Assembly: GCF_022458895.1 (NCBI RefSeq)
Contig: NZ_JAINFL010000002.1
Coordinates: forward strand, 186,001 to 250,000
Origin: Roseihalotalea indica
Lineage (GTDB): Bacteria > Bacteroidota > Bacteroidia > Cytophagales > Cyclobacteriaceae
Direction: 5' to 3'
DNA length: 64,000 nt
The translations under genes were made by a program, and so were the position numbers. Below, one piece after another: positions 44,362-53,163 of the stretch. The notes beneath the pieces were generated by a model that did no database searches, was not told where the DNA came from, and saw only the letters and a list, made by a program, of their open reading frames with translations. Each line of letters starts with the position of its first letter. The first letter of the stretch is position 1.

Positions 44362-45897
44362 ATGAAACCCAAGCACCTACCTAATACATCGAATAGCGTT
44401 GCTCATCCCAAAACCTTGTCTGGCTGGGCATACCCTCTGAAAGTATTATCAGAGTATAAGCCTGTCTTTTTAACAATGGGTTTCAGTATGTTGGCCGTTG
44501 TGTGGCTATGCAACCCTGTTTTCTCCCAAGGTGGTGAAAGATATCCCCCTAAACTCGTACTAGACTTCCCTTTATTGGATTTGCCGTATCAAAGCTATGC
44601 GATTCATGTACAATCTCTAAAGCGTTCAGGGAATGATATAAGGAATTTCATTGCTTCATATGAGACGCCTTCCATGCAGCAATCACTGGCAATTACCAAA
44701 GATCTTCATGCCACAAACTATTATGTCAACAATGTATTGTGGAACCAATGGGTTGAACCGGTAACTCGCAGGAAGAAATTTTGGAACCGGGTGGGCGCAA
44801 ATACAACCGCTGGAGTAATTGACTACATGCTGGGGTATCACTTGTTGCTGCTCGGACCCGCGTGGCTGCATGAAGAATGGCATAGAAACGGACTAGCCCT
44901 TCAGAAGGTTGCTTCTCATGATGATATATATAACATGTTTACCGGAGAACTCAGAAGCTCATCGGTCTCTCACGTGGCAGATGAAGATCTGATCCGGTTT
45001 AAGTCAGAAGATCCTCAGGCGATGGTCAGAACGTATGCATCGGGTATAGAGTCATCCTATCAACTGCTGAGGGCCATGCAAAAAGACAACTTTTTTAATC
45101 ATACCGACTACCCCAGTATTCTCATGAACATTCTGCTGACCCAGCAGGCTGTGGGGTATGTGAATCAAATCCGTAGCAGTAACTTTGATGCTTCCATTGA
45201 CCGAATGAATGAGGTAGACCCTGAGATAAAAACAAGAGACTTTGTTGGGTGGGATTTTTCGGCTTGGGTATATGATCTATTTAGGCCTGAAGAACCTTAT
45301 ACTGAGAGAGGAGTACACCCCAATGGCATAGGAATAGACCGGTATATTAAAAAGGCAATCCTGACCACAGAAGAGCGTTCTTATCTGGAATTGATGGGAG
45401 CCTATCAGTATGCTAATTTTGTTTCTCCTTTTATGTTGGGTATCAACAGTATTCGGCTCAACGAAGATGTGAATTTTAACTTTGCCTTCCGGCATTATCT
45501 CAATTCATTCGGCCACGATCTGAGCCTGGATGTTTTCTTAAATAGTAAGCGTTACTCTTGGCTGCTTAGCCTGCATGCTTATCAGAATAAAGATAATTTC
45601 TTTCCGGGAATAGAAATTCAAAATCCAACTTTAAGTCTGAAAGCAGGAAATACGCTGATCCCCATTCAGGCTACTGCTATGTTGTGGGCACAGCCCCGAG
45701 ATCAAAGTTTCTTTACGTCAGAGGGTAGGCTGGGCGGCCTAATGAAAATCAGAACTACAATTCCCTTTGGCAAAAGCGCCTGGAGTGCTTATGGTGAGGC
45801 AGAAGGGAAGTCCAAGGGCTGGGTAGCGGGCAATCCTTTTCTTCATGAAAACGCGAGTTTTCGTACTGGCCTGGTGCTAACCCTGCAACACAAATAA
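44362..45897 (+). CDS. Exported/membrane protein with HEEWH motif, unknown family
   Basis: 511 residues. A hydrophobic segment at about 34-56 (FLTMGFSMLAVVWLCNPVFS) is preceded by 33 mostly polar residues, an unusually long leader for a signal peptide; an inner-membrane anchor is the alternative. A second short hydrophobic stretch (MLGYHLLLLGPAW) runs straight into HEEWHRNG (His170, Glu171, His174), which fits the zinc-protease signature HExxH. The C-terminal third has alternating beta-type strands, ending RTGLVLTLQHK, like a small outer-membrane barrel. No family recognised. It stands alone between two long gene-free stretches. Confidence 0.75.
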   Translation: MKPKHLPNTSNSVAHPKTLSGWAYPLKVLSEYKPVFLTMGFSMLAVVWLCNPVFSQGGERYPPKLVLDFPLLDLPYQSYAIHVQSLKRSGNDIRNFIASYETPSMQQSLAITKDLHATNYYVNNVLWNQWVEPVTRRKKFWNRVGANTTAGVIDYMLGYHLLLLGPAWLHEEWHRNGLALQKVASHDDIYNMFTGELRSSSVSHVADEDLIRFKSEDPQAMVRTYASGIESSYQLLRAMQKDNFFNHTDYPSILMNILLTQQAVGYVNQIRSSNFDASIDRMNEVDPEIKTRDFVGWDFSAWVYDLFRPEEPYTERGVHPNGIGIDRYIKKAILTTEERSYLELMGAYQYANFVSPFMLGINSIRLNEDVNFNFAFRHYLNSFGHDLSLDVFLNSKRYSWLLSLHAYQNKDNFFPGIEIQNPTLSLKAGNTLIPIQATAMLWAQPRDQSFFTSEGRLGGLMKIRTTIPFGKSAWSAYGEAEGKSKGWVAGNPFLHENASFRTGLVLTLQHK

Positions 45898-46533
45898 TTT
45901 GCCTGATTGGCTCCCAATATCAATAGGAGCTTACCCTGTGCCAGATAGCAAAAATACCGTCGGTAAGGTAGTCTAAACACCCAGCTTCCGGTATTTTCCA
46001 AAATGGTTTTCTACTGAAATTTGCTTCATACTAAAGAAAACAACCCTAACACTTCCTAACGGAAAGCACGATTAACCCTAAAAAAATGATAACACAATCT
46101 ATCAACAAAACCATCATCGGATTTTCCTGAAGAATCTTATGTAATTCCGACCGGTTCAGCCACCCTGGCTTTGGGGAGACCTTTAACCCTGATTAGCGAG
46201 TGTCTAGAATGCCCTAGGGTAACGCTGTCTGGGAAAATCAGGGCAGGTGCCCCAATACTATTCCGATGATGAATTGGAACCTCTTTACTTTTTTAAAGAG
46301 CCAACCCTGGGCAAAGACTGCTCCAGTTACTATACCAACAAGTGCGTGTAGAGCAAGCTTGTTGGTATTTTCATATAAAATTGAATTTCAAAAAATAATT
46401 AACAATCCCTAACCTCATTCTTAACATTATTTAACAAATCCGTCGAATTTTTCAATACCACCACCCTGTTCTATAGATGAATGAAAAGATAGAGGAAGAA
46501 GGAAAGAAGTTGGATCATTAACGATAGAATACT
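45898..46533. other. Intergenic region without a gene
   Basis: About 636 bp. AAAATACCG near 45949 and CGGTATTTT near 45990 form an inverted repeat with a loop of about 33 bases, possibly ending the preceding transcript. The 150 bp before the plug gene are AT-rich and should contain its promoter. Nothing else is visible. Confidence 0.45.
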
Positions 46534-47001
46534 ATGAAAGCCTATAAAAAATATATTCTTGGTTTGATGCTGCTAATGGTTACTCTGGCCAGCGGAGCGT
46601 TTGCCAAGCCGAAGAAAGCCAGTGGGGTTTATAACCCTACACAACTGAAAGAAACGTACAAGGTAGACCTGCGCGACATTTCAATGTCGGCGCCGTATGC
46701 TGACCACATTCTGGTGATGGATGAGTTGCCTCCGGTGGCAACCAACAACGTGCTGGACGCTATACAAGGCCGGGTACCGGGAGTATGGGTAACCCGCTAC
46801 GGCTGGAACAGCTATGCGTTTATTCGCGGCTACCGCAGCCCACTGTATGTGATTGACGGTATGCCCGTGGATGTAAGTGCCGTGAATATGATCAGCCCAT
46901 TTGATGTAGCTACCATTGAGGTACATAAAGGACTGGCTCCGGTGATGTACGGTGGAAGAGGAGGAAACGGAGCCATTGTAATTAATACAAAGCGAGGATA
47001 G
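46534..47001 (+). CDS. Stand-alone SusC/RagA-type TonB plug domain protein
   Basis: 155 residues: signal peptide (YILGLMLLMVTLASGAFAKP), then a complete SusC-type plug, VLDAIQGRVPGVWV, FIRGYRSPLYVIDGMPVDV and the end motif VMYGGRGGNGAIVINTKRG. The protein stops exactly where the beta-barrel of a TonB-dependent receptor would begin, and a strong terminator follows, so this is not simply a broken receptor cut by the window. The mature protein of about 130 residues would be periplasmic. It might regulate or occupy a barrel encoded elsewhere, or be a domesticated fragment. TonB-box not identified. Confidence 0.85.
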   Translation: MKAYKKYILGLMLLMVTLASGAFAKPKKASGVYNPTQLKETYKVDLRDISMSAPYADHILVMDELPPVATNNVLDAIQGRVPGVWVTRYGWNSYAFIRGYRSPLYVIDGMPVDVSAVNMISPFDVATIEVHKGLAPVMYGGRGGNGAIVINTKRG

Positions 47002-47076
47002 TACAAGGGTGAAGTTGAAGTAAGCAGAGGTTACCCGGCGGGGAATATTCCCCAATGGGTGCCACTGTGGGGAGCG

Positions 47077-47114
47077 ATAGGCAGCGACCTTTCTGGGAGC
47101 TGCCTATTTTTTTA
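47077..47114 (+). terminator. Strong Rho-independent terminator after the plug gene
   Basis: ATAGGCAGC (47077-47085) and GCTGCCTAT (47099-47107) form a perfect 9-bp stem, followed by seven T. Confidence 0.92.
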
Positions 47115-47123
47115 TCTTCTTAT

Positions 47124-47381
47124 CTAGAATTTGGTCTGCCTGCGCTTAAATTCATTAAAAAACTGTCGCTTGCGGGCATGGTACCAGATAGCCAGCAGTA
47201 CTGAAGCAGTAGCGATCACCACAGTAGCGCCAATGACTATGGAATTACTGGTATCGGCAAAGAAATAGACCATTAAAAAGCCCACCAGCAGAAGCAAGGA
47301 GATAATCATGCCCCGGATAGAATGCTGGCGAAACCGTTGGCGTAATTCTTCATCGGTAAATTCAGTGAGTTTTTGCTTCAT
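47124..47381 (-). CDS. Small two-helix membrane protein
   Basis: 85 residues. A charged N-terminus (TEFTDEELRQRFRQHSIR) is followed by two hydrophobic helices (about 24-42 and 47-65) and a basic tail (ARKRQFFNEFKRRQTKF). This layout is common in small Bacteroidota membrane proteins of unknown role. Divergent from the ATP-grasp operon and convergent with the plug gene. Confidence 0.7.
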   Translation of the reverse strand: MKQKLTEFTDEELRQRFRQHSIRGMIISLLLLVGFLMVYFFADTSNSIVIGATVVIATASVLLAIWYHARKRQFFNEFKRRQTKF

Positions 47382-47758
47382 ATCTCAACAAATGACTTTC
47401 CGGCAATTTTGTTTGTTAGCCTTTTAAACGTTGGGTGACGATTTGGTAATCGGTTGGCCGTAGGCGGTCAGAAGTGCTAACGTTTACTGCCTACAGCCAA
47501 CTGCCAACATTTCTATTCTGCCCAGCTCATCAACATGTTTCTAATATAACCCCAGCCTGCTTATAAAGCCCAATTTACCATCTCCTAAACTTTATTCCCA
47601 CAACAACTGGCGAACTTTCCTGGTTAAGAGAAAAGACTCCATTCAGAAACAGGATTCAATGCTGTAATTTTATCAGCTCAAGTAAGAAAATATCCTAATA
47701 ATATTTTGCTACTACGGGTTTCTTCTTACTTTACCGTTTGTTACGTAATGCCAGACCC
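47382..47758. other. Intergenic region with GC-rich palindrome
   Basis: GTTGGCCGTAGGCGGT (47453-47468) is largely complementary to ACTGCCTACAGCCAAC (47486-47501). It is a member of the GC-rich palindrome family. No gene or clear promoter otherwise. Confidence 0.5.
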
Positions 47759-49345
47759 ATGGATAAACTACCTGACCTAGCCTCTCTATTCAAAACATAT
47801 CCGCAGGATAAGAATTTTTTGGATGAGGTTTTTGATGATGAAGGAAATATTCGCCCTCAGTACCGAGGGGTATTTGAACACTTCTCTAAACTCCCGCTAC
47901 CTGATTTTCGTGATCTTTACGATTATGCCAAAAAATCGTCTTTTGATCAGGGCATCACATTTAATGTGTATTCAGATAAATCGCAGGGCGTGGAGCGTAT
48001 CTTTCCATTTGACCTGTTCCCAAGAATTATTCTGCCCGATGAGTGGAATAAACTACAGCAAGGGCTGATCCAGCGGAATCGGGCGCTGAATATGTTCCTG
48101 AAGGATATATACAATGAGAAAAAAATTCTTAAAGATAAAGTTGTTCCTAAAGAGCTGATATTCTCCTCTAAAAACTACTGCAAGGCCATGATGGATAACG
48201 TGCCTTACGGTGGAATCTATGTACATATCTCCGGCACCGATGTAATTCGCCATAAAGATGGTGAGTTTTATGTGCTGGAAGATAACCTGCGCTGCCCATC
48301 AGGAGTGAGTTATGTGCTTTCTAACCGCATGGCTACCAAGCGCATCTTACCCAACTTATTTTTTAAAAGCCAGGTGCAGCCCGTGGTTAATTATCCGGAA
48401 GCTTTGCTGGATGTACTTAAAAGTATTGCCCCACCCGGTGCCGATCAGCCGCTGTGTGTATTGCTCACTCCCGGGGTTTACAACTCAGCCTACTACGAGC
48501 ATTCTTTTCTGGCTCTGCAAATGGGTATTCAACTGGTTGAGCCTCGCGATCTGTTTGTGGATAATAATTTCCTTTATATGAAGACCATCCACGGCCCCAA
48601 AAAAGTGGATGTGGTCTACCGTCGCGTTGATGATGACTTTCTCGACCCATTAGTTTTCCGTCCTGACTCGGTACTGGGAGTACCCGGTATTATCCATGCC
48701 TTCCGGGAAGGAAACGTAAGCCTGGCCAATGCTCCGGGCACCGGTGTTGCCGACGACAAAGCCGTTTATACCTATGTGCCCGACATTATCCGGTATTACC
48801 TGAGCGAAGAGCCATTGCTCAATAACGTGCATACCTACCGTTGTGAGAAAGACGATGACTTTCAGTACGTGCTGGAGCACCTGCATGAACTGGTGGTGAA
48901 GCCGGTTGATGAATCGGGTGGTTATGGGATATTTATTGGTAACAAAGCTACCCGGCAGGAGCTGGAAGACTTTAAAGAGGTTATTAAAAGCGACCGCCGC
49001 AAATACATCGGGCAGCCTACTATGGCCTTATCAGTGCATACTACCTTTATTGAGGAGGATGATCAGTTTGAACCCCGCCATATTGACCTCCGAACGTTTG
49101 CCCTTACCGGGCACGAAATGGAGTATGTATGCCAAGGGGGCTTAACGCGGGTGGCTCTGCGCCGGGGAAACCTGGTGGTGAACTCTTCGCAGGGCGGAGG
49201 GTCTAAAGATACTTGGGTGCTACAGGAGTCTTCTGAAGCAGCCGATCAACAACAAAAAGATCAGGCGCAGACATCTTCTGGTGACCAGCTGATTCAGGAG
49301 CAAACCATGGGTGGTTTAACCCAACGGCAGGCTCAGGGCAATTAA
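47759..49345 (+). CDS. Circularly permuted ATP-grasp type 2 protein
   Basis: 528 residues from ATG 47759; an upstream in-frame TTG exists. Family features (DUF404/DUF407 type): FNVYSDKSQGVERIFPFDLF, PRIILPDEW, GTDVIRHKDGEFYVLEDNLR, CPSGVSYVLSNR, and late ATP-grasp elements VVKPVDESGGYGIFIG and ARHIDLRTF-like RHIDLRTFALTG. These enzymes are expected to form an amide or peptide bond using ATP. It begins a three-gene set with alpha-E and transglutaminase-like proteins, a linkage known across bacteria and proposed to make a peptide-like product. The Gln-rich tail is unusual but short. Confidence 0.95.
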   Translation: MDKLPDLASLFKTYPQDKNFLDEVFDDEGNIRPQYRGVFEHFSKLPLPDFRDLYDYAKKSSFDQGITFNVYSDKSQGVERIFPFDLFPRIILPDEWNKLQQGLIQRNRALNMFLKDIYNEKKILKDKVVPKELIFSSKNYCKAMMDNVPYGGIYVHISGTDVIRHKDGEFYVLEDNLRCPSGVSYVLSNRMATKRILPNLFFKSQVQPVVNYPEALLDVLKSIAPPGADQPLCVLLTPGVYNSAYYEHSFLALQMGIQLVEPRDLFVDNNFLYMKTIHGPKKVDVVYRRVDDDFLDPLVFRPDSVLGVPGIIHAFREGNVSLANAPGTGVADDKAVYTYVPDIIRYYLSEEPLLNNVHTYRCEKDDDFQYVLEHLHELVVKPVDESGGYGIFIGNKATRQELEDFKEVIKSDRRKYIGQPTMALSVHTTFIEEDDQFEPRHIDLRTFALTGHEMEYVCQGGLTRVALRRGNLVVNSSQGGGSKDTWVLQESSEAADQQQKDQAQTSSGDQLIQEQTMGGLTQRQAQGN

Positions 49346-49376
49346 TTAACATGAAACTACCTAAACCGCTTTTACT

Positions 49377-50327
49377 ATGATGCTTTCCCGAACAGCCAAC
49401 AGTCTTTTCTGGATCGGGCGATACTGCGAACGTATCGGTCATCTGGCTCGCTATATTTCCGCGCAGTACCTGTCTTCTTCTGATATGCCAACATCTCTTG
49501 ATAAAAAAGTAGTGTTGGAATCGTTGCTGTTTACTACCCGGGCGAGTAACGCCTTTCATGAACATGGCGCTTCTCTGTCAGATAATGAAGTAATTGCTTT
49601 TCTGACTATTGACGAAAACTACCCATATTCTATTAAAAACTATATTAGTATGATGCGGGAAAATGCCCGGGGAGTACGTAATAATATTTCAACAGATGTG
49701 TGGGAGGCTACTAACCGCTTTTACCATACCACGAACGGATTCTCCCAGCAGGAGATGGCTAAGAAAGGCCCGTATGATTTCTGTAAGCATTGCATCGATA
49801 ATACCAGTATCATTAAAGGCGTAGTTGATAATACTTTGTTACGGAATTACGCTTGGTCGCTGATATATACCGGTATTCATTTGGAACGCTCTATGCAGAT
49901 CGTACAGATACTATTGGCTAAACTAGAAGACATTCGCAGAGGCCCCGACTCTGACGCTGACCCAGCTATTAATAGTTATCATTGGGCCACCTTGCTACGG
50001 TCAGCCGGGGGGTTGGATATGAGCCGGCATTACTACGGAACCCACCCTACCCGTGAATTGGTCACCGATTTTTTTATCCTTAATCGGAAGTTTCCAAAAT
50101 CTATTCTTTATAATTTAGAAAAACTACGGCACCATTTAAAAATTATCAGCAACGGCCAACCTATGACACCCGATTCCGTAGAGTTTAAAGTTGGAAAATT
50201 GGCCTCCCATATCCAGTATTTAACAGTGAATGAAATTTTGGAACAGGGAGAGACTTTTTTAGAAGATTTGGAAAAGGAGTTATACACGGTGGGCGCTAAC
50301 CTAGAGCGTCAATATTTTATTTCTTAA
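49377..50327 (+). CDS. Alpha-E domain protein
   Basis: 316 residues of the all-helical alpha-E family: MLSRTANSLFWIGRYCERIG at the N-terminus, MRENARGVRNNISTDVWEAT in the middle and LKIISNGQPMTPDS near the end. It lies 31 bp after the ATP-grasp gene and 3 bp before the transglutaminase gene. The family has no known activity and always occurs with the ATP-grasp partner, probably as a complex subunit. Confidence 0.94.
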   Translation: MMLSRTANSLFWIGRYCERIGHLARYISAQYLSSSDMPTSLDKKVVLESLLFTTRASNAFHEHGASLSDNEVIAFLTIDENYPYSIKNYISMMRENARGVRNNISTDVWEATNRFYHTTNGFSQQEMAKKGPYDFCKHCIDNTSIIKGVVDNTLLRNYAWSLIYTGIHLERSMQIVQILLAKLEDIRRGPDSDADPAINSYHWATLLRSAGGLDMSRHYYGTHPTRELVTDFFILNRKFPKSILYNLEKLRHHLKIISNGQPMTPDSVEFKVGKLASHIQYLTVNEILEQGETFLEDLEKELYTVGANLERQYFIS

Positions 50328-50330
50328 TAT

Positions 50331-51182
50331 ATGGTGACGTATCGTATTCGCTACGAGGCTGAGAATCATTACCAGCATGTAGTTCAGGAGGCGTTGTTTG
50401 AGTTTTTAGTGTTGCCATGCGAAGATGATACTCAGACAATAGATGATGTAGTGGCAGAAAACTCTCTAAATCGCCCTACATTTCGCGCCCGTAATCCCTT
50501 CGGTTATGATGCTATCTGCTTCCGGGTAGCTGAGCCTTTTTCTAATCTGGGGTTTGTAGCCTCCTGCACCGTTAAAAAGCAAACCGAAAACTTACTGCAT
50601 ACGGTATTGGACAGTCTACCTTTGGAAGAGGAGCAGCAGTTGCTTTGCTCTGAGACTTTTCTGGTAGATCATTACCTTCATATTATGCCTTCTCTGCTCA
50701 CTAAATTGCCCAGTGACCAGATTCCTGCCACGCTGCTGTACCAGCACGATCAACCTCTGTTTAGCTACGTTACTTCATTAAATCAGGCCATTTATGGTAT
50801 GATGGAGTACAAGCCGGGGGCTACTACGTTTCGTACAACGGCGGCCGAGGTAATGGCTGCTCCTAAAGGGGTTTGCCAGGATTATACCCACCTGATGTTG
50901 GGTATTTTACGGCATCAGCAGCTCCCCTGCCGCTATGTATCAGGCTATATTAATCAGGGGCAGCAACTAATGGGGGCCACTCAAACGCATGCCTGGTTAG
51001 AGGTCTTCATTCCTAACATGGGCTGGGTAGGTTTTGATCCTACTAACAACCTACTGGCTGATCACCACCATATTAAAATTGCCGATGGGCTTGATTATCA
51101 GGATTGCAGTCCGCTCAAAGGGCATATTCGCCCGGGTGTAATAAATCGCACCGACCATATCGTACATGTGGTTGAACAGTAA
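50331..51182 (+). CDS. Transglutaminase-like cysteine protease family protein
   Basis: 283 residues. An N-terminal bacterial transglutaminase-associated beta domain (TYRIRYEAENHYQHVVQEAL) precedes the core with Cys182 in APKGVCQDYTHLML, His220 in TQTHAWLEVFIP and Asp236 in GWVGFDPTNN, so the triad is intact. Cytosolic (no signal peptide). Third gene of the cassette; it may process or cross-link the peptide product of the ATP-grasp enzyme. Confidence 0.94.
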   Translation: MVTYRIRYEAENHYQHVVQEALFEFLVLPCEDDTQTIDDVVAENSLNRPTFRARNPFGYDAICFRVAEPFSNLGFVASCTVKKQTENLLHTVLDSLPLEEEQQLLCSETFLVDHYLHIMPSLLTKLPSDQIPATLLYQHDQPLFSYVTSLNQAIYGMMEYKPGATTFRTTAAEVMAAPKGVCQDYTHLMLGILRHQQLPCRYVSGYINQGQQLMGATQTHAWLEVFIPNMGWVGFDPTNNLLADHHHIKIADGLDYQDCSPLKGHIRPGVINRTDHIVHVVEQ

Positions 51183-51218
51183 AAGGTTGCAGAATTAAAG
51201 AAGCATTAGGAATGATGT

Positions 51219-51239
51219 GCCTACAGATATAGGCTTTTT
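51219..51239 (+). terminator. Possible terminator after the transglutaminase gene
   Basis: GCCTA-cagata-TAGGC (51219-51234) followed by TTTTTA. The stem is only 5 bp. It overlaps the end of the convergent antiporter gene. Confidence 0.5.
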
Positions 51240-52494
51240 AGATAACACCCTCGTCATCACCTCCTTCATTTTCTCCGGTAGTTGGTCTCTGCCGTTTATA
51301 CCACTTGGCAGTAGCCGAGGCCGTGATGCCGTGAATGAGGGTGGAACCAAAAATAATGGCACTGGCAACAGTCCACAAGAACTCGTTTTCTAGTCTTTCC
51401 TGGGTGTAAAATACGTAAAACATAGAAGTAACCCCAATCGGACCCAGCCAGCCTACAACCGCAATGTCAGTCCAGTCAAATCCTTTCAGCAGGGGTTTCA
51501 TTACCAGAAATGAAGGCGGCCTTCTGAATACTAAAATAAGCACTACCAGAACCAACAAAATCCACCCCTGCTCGGCCCAGAGGTCAAACGGGACGATCAG
51601 CCCGAAAAGGAAGAAAATGGGTATTACAAAAATGCGCTCCATAGTCTCCTGTATCTTTTCATCTTTTAAATCATACTTATTACTGATGAAGCGGTTAAAC
51701 ACTAGCCCGGCTGCAAACACGCCAATAATGCTATTAACATTAATCAACTGGAAGCTTCCGATGATCAGAAAAGAGAGGGCTAACGAGGAGGCCAATAGTG
51801 ACTTTTCGGTCATTAGGTTTTTCTGATAGGCGGCATTAGTCATCTTTCCGGCTCCGTATCCCACGAGCATGCCCAAACCGATGCCGCCTACCGTTTCCCA
51901 CAGAAAAGAGTGAAGAATCCACTCCTGCCAGGGCTGTTCTTTTCCCATTAGCAAAAGTAGTGGTAACATTACTAGGGGAAATGCCAGCCCATCATTAGCC
52001 CCTGATTCAAACGAGAGAGTGTTTCTTATTTTCTCAGATAAGTGCTTCTTGGCAAAGTTGCCGGAAACAATAGAAGAGGCAATCACCGGGTCAGTAGGGG
52101 TAATGATAGCCCCGGCCAGCGCCGCCAAGGGAAAGTCAATGGAAAAAAGCAGCCAGAAAATGACGGTGCTATGAAACCACATAGTCAGCATACCCCCCAC
52201 GACGGTAATGATCTGATTGCGCCGGTGTTTTAACAAAGAAAGTGGCGGCAGGCGCAGGGCAGTAGACATCAGTGCCATGGCAATGGTAAACCGGGTAGCA
52301 ATGAGCATGATCTGAGGTTTTTCGCCCCAATCATCCATATCCAAGACATCCAGCACAAAAGGCCCCAGCAAAACACCTGCGCCCACCGCTATCAACGGTT
52401 CGGACAGCGGCCATTGATGTATTCTGGCAAAAACAGATCCTAAAACTAATAAGATAAAAGATATAACACTGATGGTGATGTTAAGGTCTTCCAC
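51238..52494 (-). CDS. Cation:proton antiporter (CPA1/NhaP type)
   Basis: 418 residues with about 12 hydrophobic helices. Diagnostic motifs are TPTDPVIASSIV and SFESGANDGLAFPL, the latter containing the Asn-Asp pair that marks electroneutral CPA1 exchangers. A short polar C-terminus (RQRPTTGENEGGDDEG) lacks a regulatory RCK domain. Likely exchanges Na+ or K+ for H+ at the inner membrane. Single gene, upstream of it a lipoprotein gene in the same direction. Confidence 0.93.
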   Translation of the reverse strand: MEDLNITISVISFILLVLGSVFARIHQWPLSEPLIAVGAGVLLGPFVLDVLDMDDWGEKPQIMLIATRFTIAMALMSTALRLPPLSLLKHRRNQIITVVGGMLTMWFHSTVIFWLLFSIDFPLAALAGAIITPTDPVIASSIVSGNFAKKHLSEKIRNTLSFESGANDGLAFPLVMLPLLLLMGKEQPWQEWILHSFLWETVGGIGLGMLVGYGAGKMTNAAYQKNLMTEKSLLASSLALSFLIIGSFQLINVNSIIGVFAAGLVFNRFISNKYDLKDEKIQETMERIFVIPIFFLFGLIVPFDLWAEQGWILLVLVVLILVFRRPPSFLVMKPLLKGFDWTDIAVVGWLGPIGVTSMFYVFYTQERLENEFLWTVASAIIFGSTLIHGITASATAKWYKRQRPTTGENEGGDDEGVI

Positions 52495-52529
52495 TATCTT
52501 TTTTCTGCGGTTTAGGTTAAAAAATGGTT

Positions 52530-52985
52530 TTACTCAATCGGAACCTGAGTGTCTTTCAGGTAGTATTGCTCCCCGTCTTTCTCAACTTCAATTGTCATGT
52601 GCACATTTGGGTCCAAAGCCCAGTCGGGAATATTCCCTTCCACATTACTGACCAGGGTAAAATTATCTGTTGGGTCAAACTTTTGAGGTTTCCCGTTAAT
52701 ATACAAGTTCTCGTGTTTGGTTAAGTAAATCACATCAATGATCACCGAAGAGTCTATGGGCGTGCGGCTTACCGAGACCATTTCAGCAAAAGCAGCTGCA
52801 CCGTTGCTGTTATAGTTCTGGATGATGCTACCGTTGAGAACGTACGATTCATTACCAATAGTAATTGTATCGGTAGCATCGGCAATAGGGGTGGTAATGA
52901 TCTCGCCTTCATCATCCTGACAACTACTGATGCTAACCAAAGCAATACCGCAAAAGATGAGCACACAAAAATAGTTCATCTGCAT
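52530..52985 (-). CDS. Lipoprotein, unknown function
   Basis: 151 residues (ATG 52985 or 52979). Signal peptide with lipobox SISSC, then an acidic linker DDEGEI. The mature part has beta-type sequence (TITIGNESYVLNGSIIQNYN, IIDVIYLTKHENLYING) and no known motif. 35 bp upstream of the antiporter gene in the same direction, so possibly co-transcribed. Confidence 0.75.
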   Translation of the reverse strand: MQMNYFCVLIFCGIALVSISSCQDDEGEIITTPIADATDTITIGNESYVLNGSIIQNYNSNGAAAFAEMVSVSRTPIDSSVIIDVIYLTKHENLYINGKPQKFDPTDNFTLVSNVEGNIPDWALDPNVHMTIEVEKDGEQYYLKDTQVPIE

Positions 52986-53163
52986 TTCAGGTCAGTTTGG
53001 TAGACTATTTTCTAATTAAAAGTCATTTAGCAGGTATAAAGTTATTCAGCAAATAGCCGATATAACACTAAAATGCGTAATTTTTACAATTGTTTGGGAG
53101 TCAGCTCTTACAATTACTCGTAATTTATGGCGATAAAAGAATCAATATCTAAAACAATCGACC

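Noticed and set aside
46982..47120. The plug protein read through its TAG into a longer barrel-bearing receptor
   Set aside because: The following in-frame codons (YKGEVEVSRG...) run only about 40 residues and cross a strong terminator; no barrel sequence appears.
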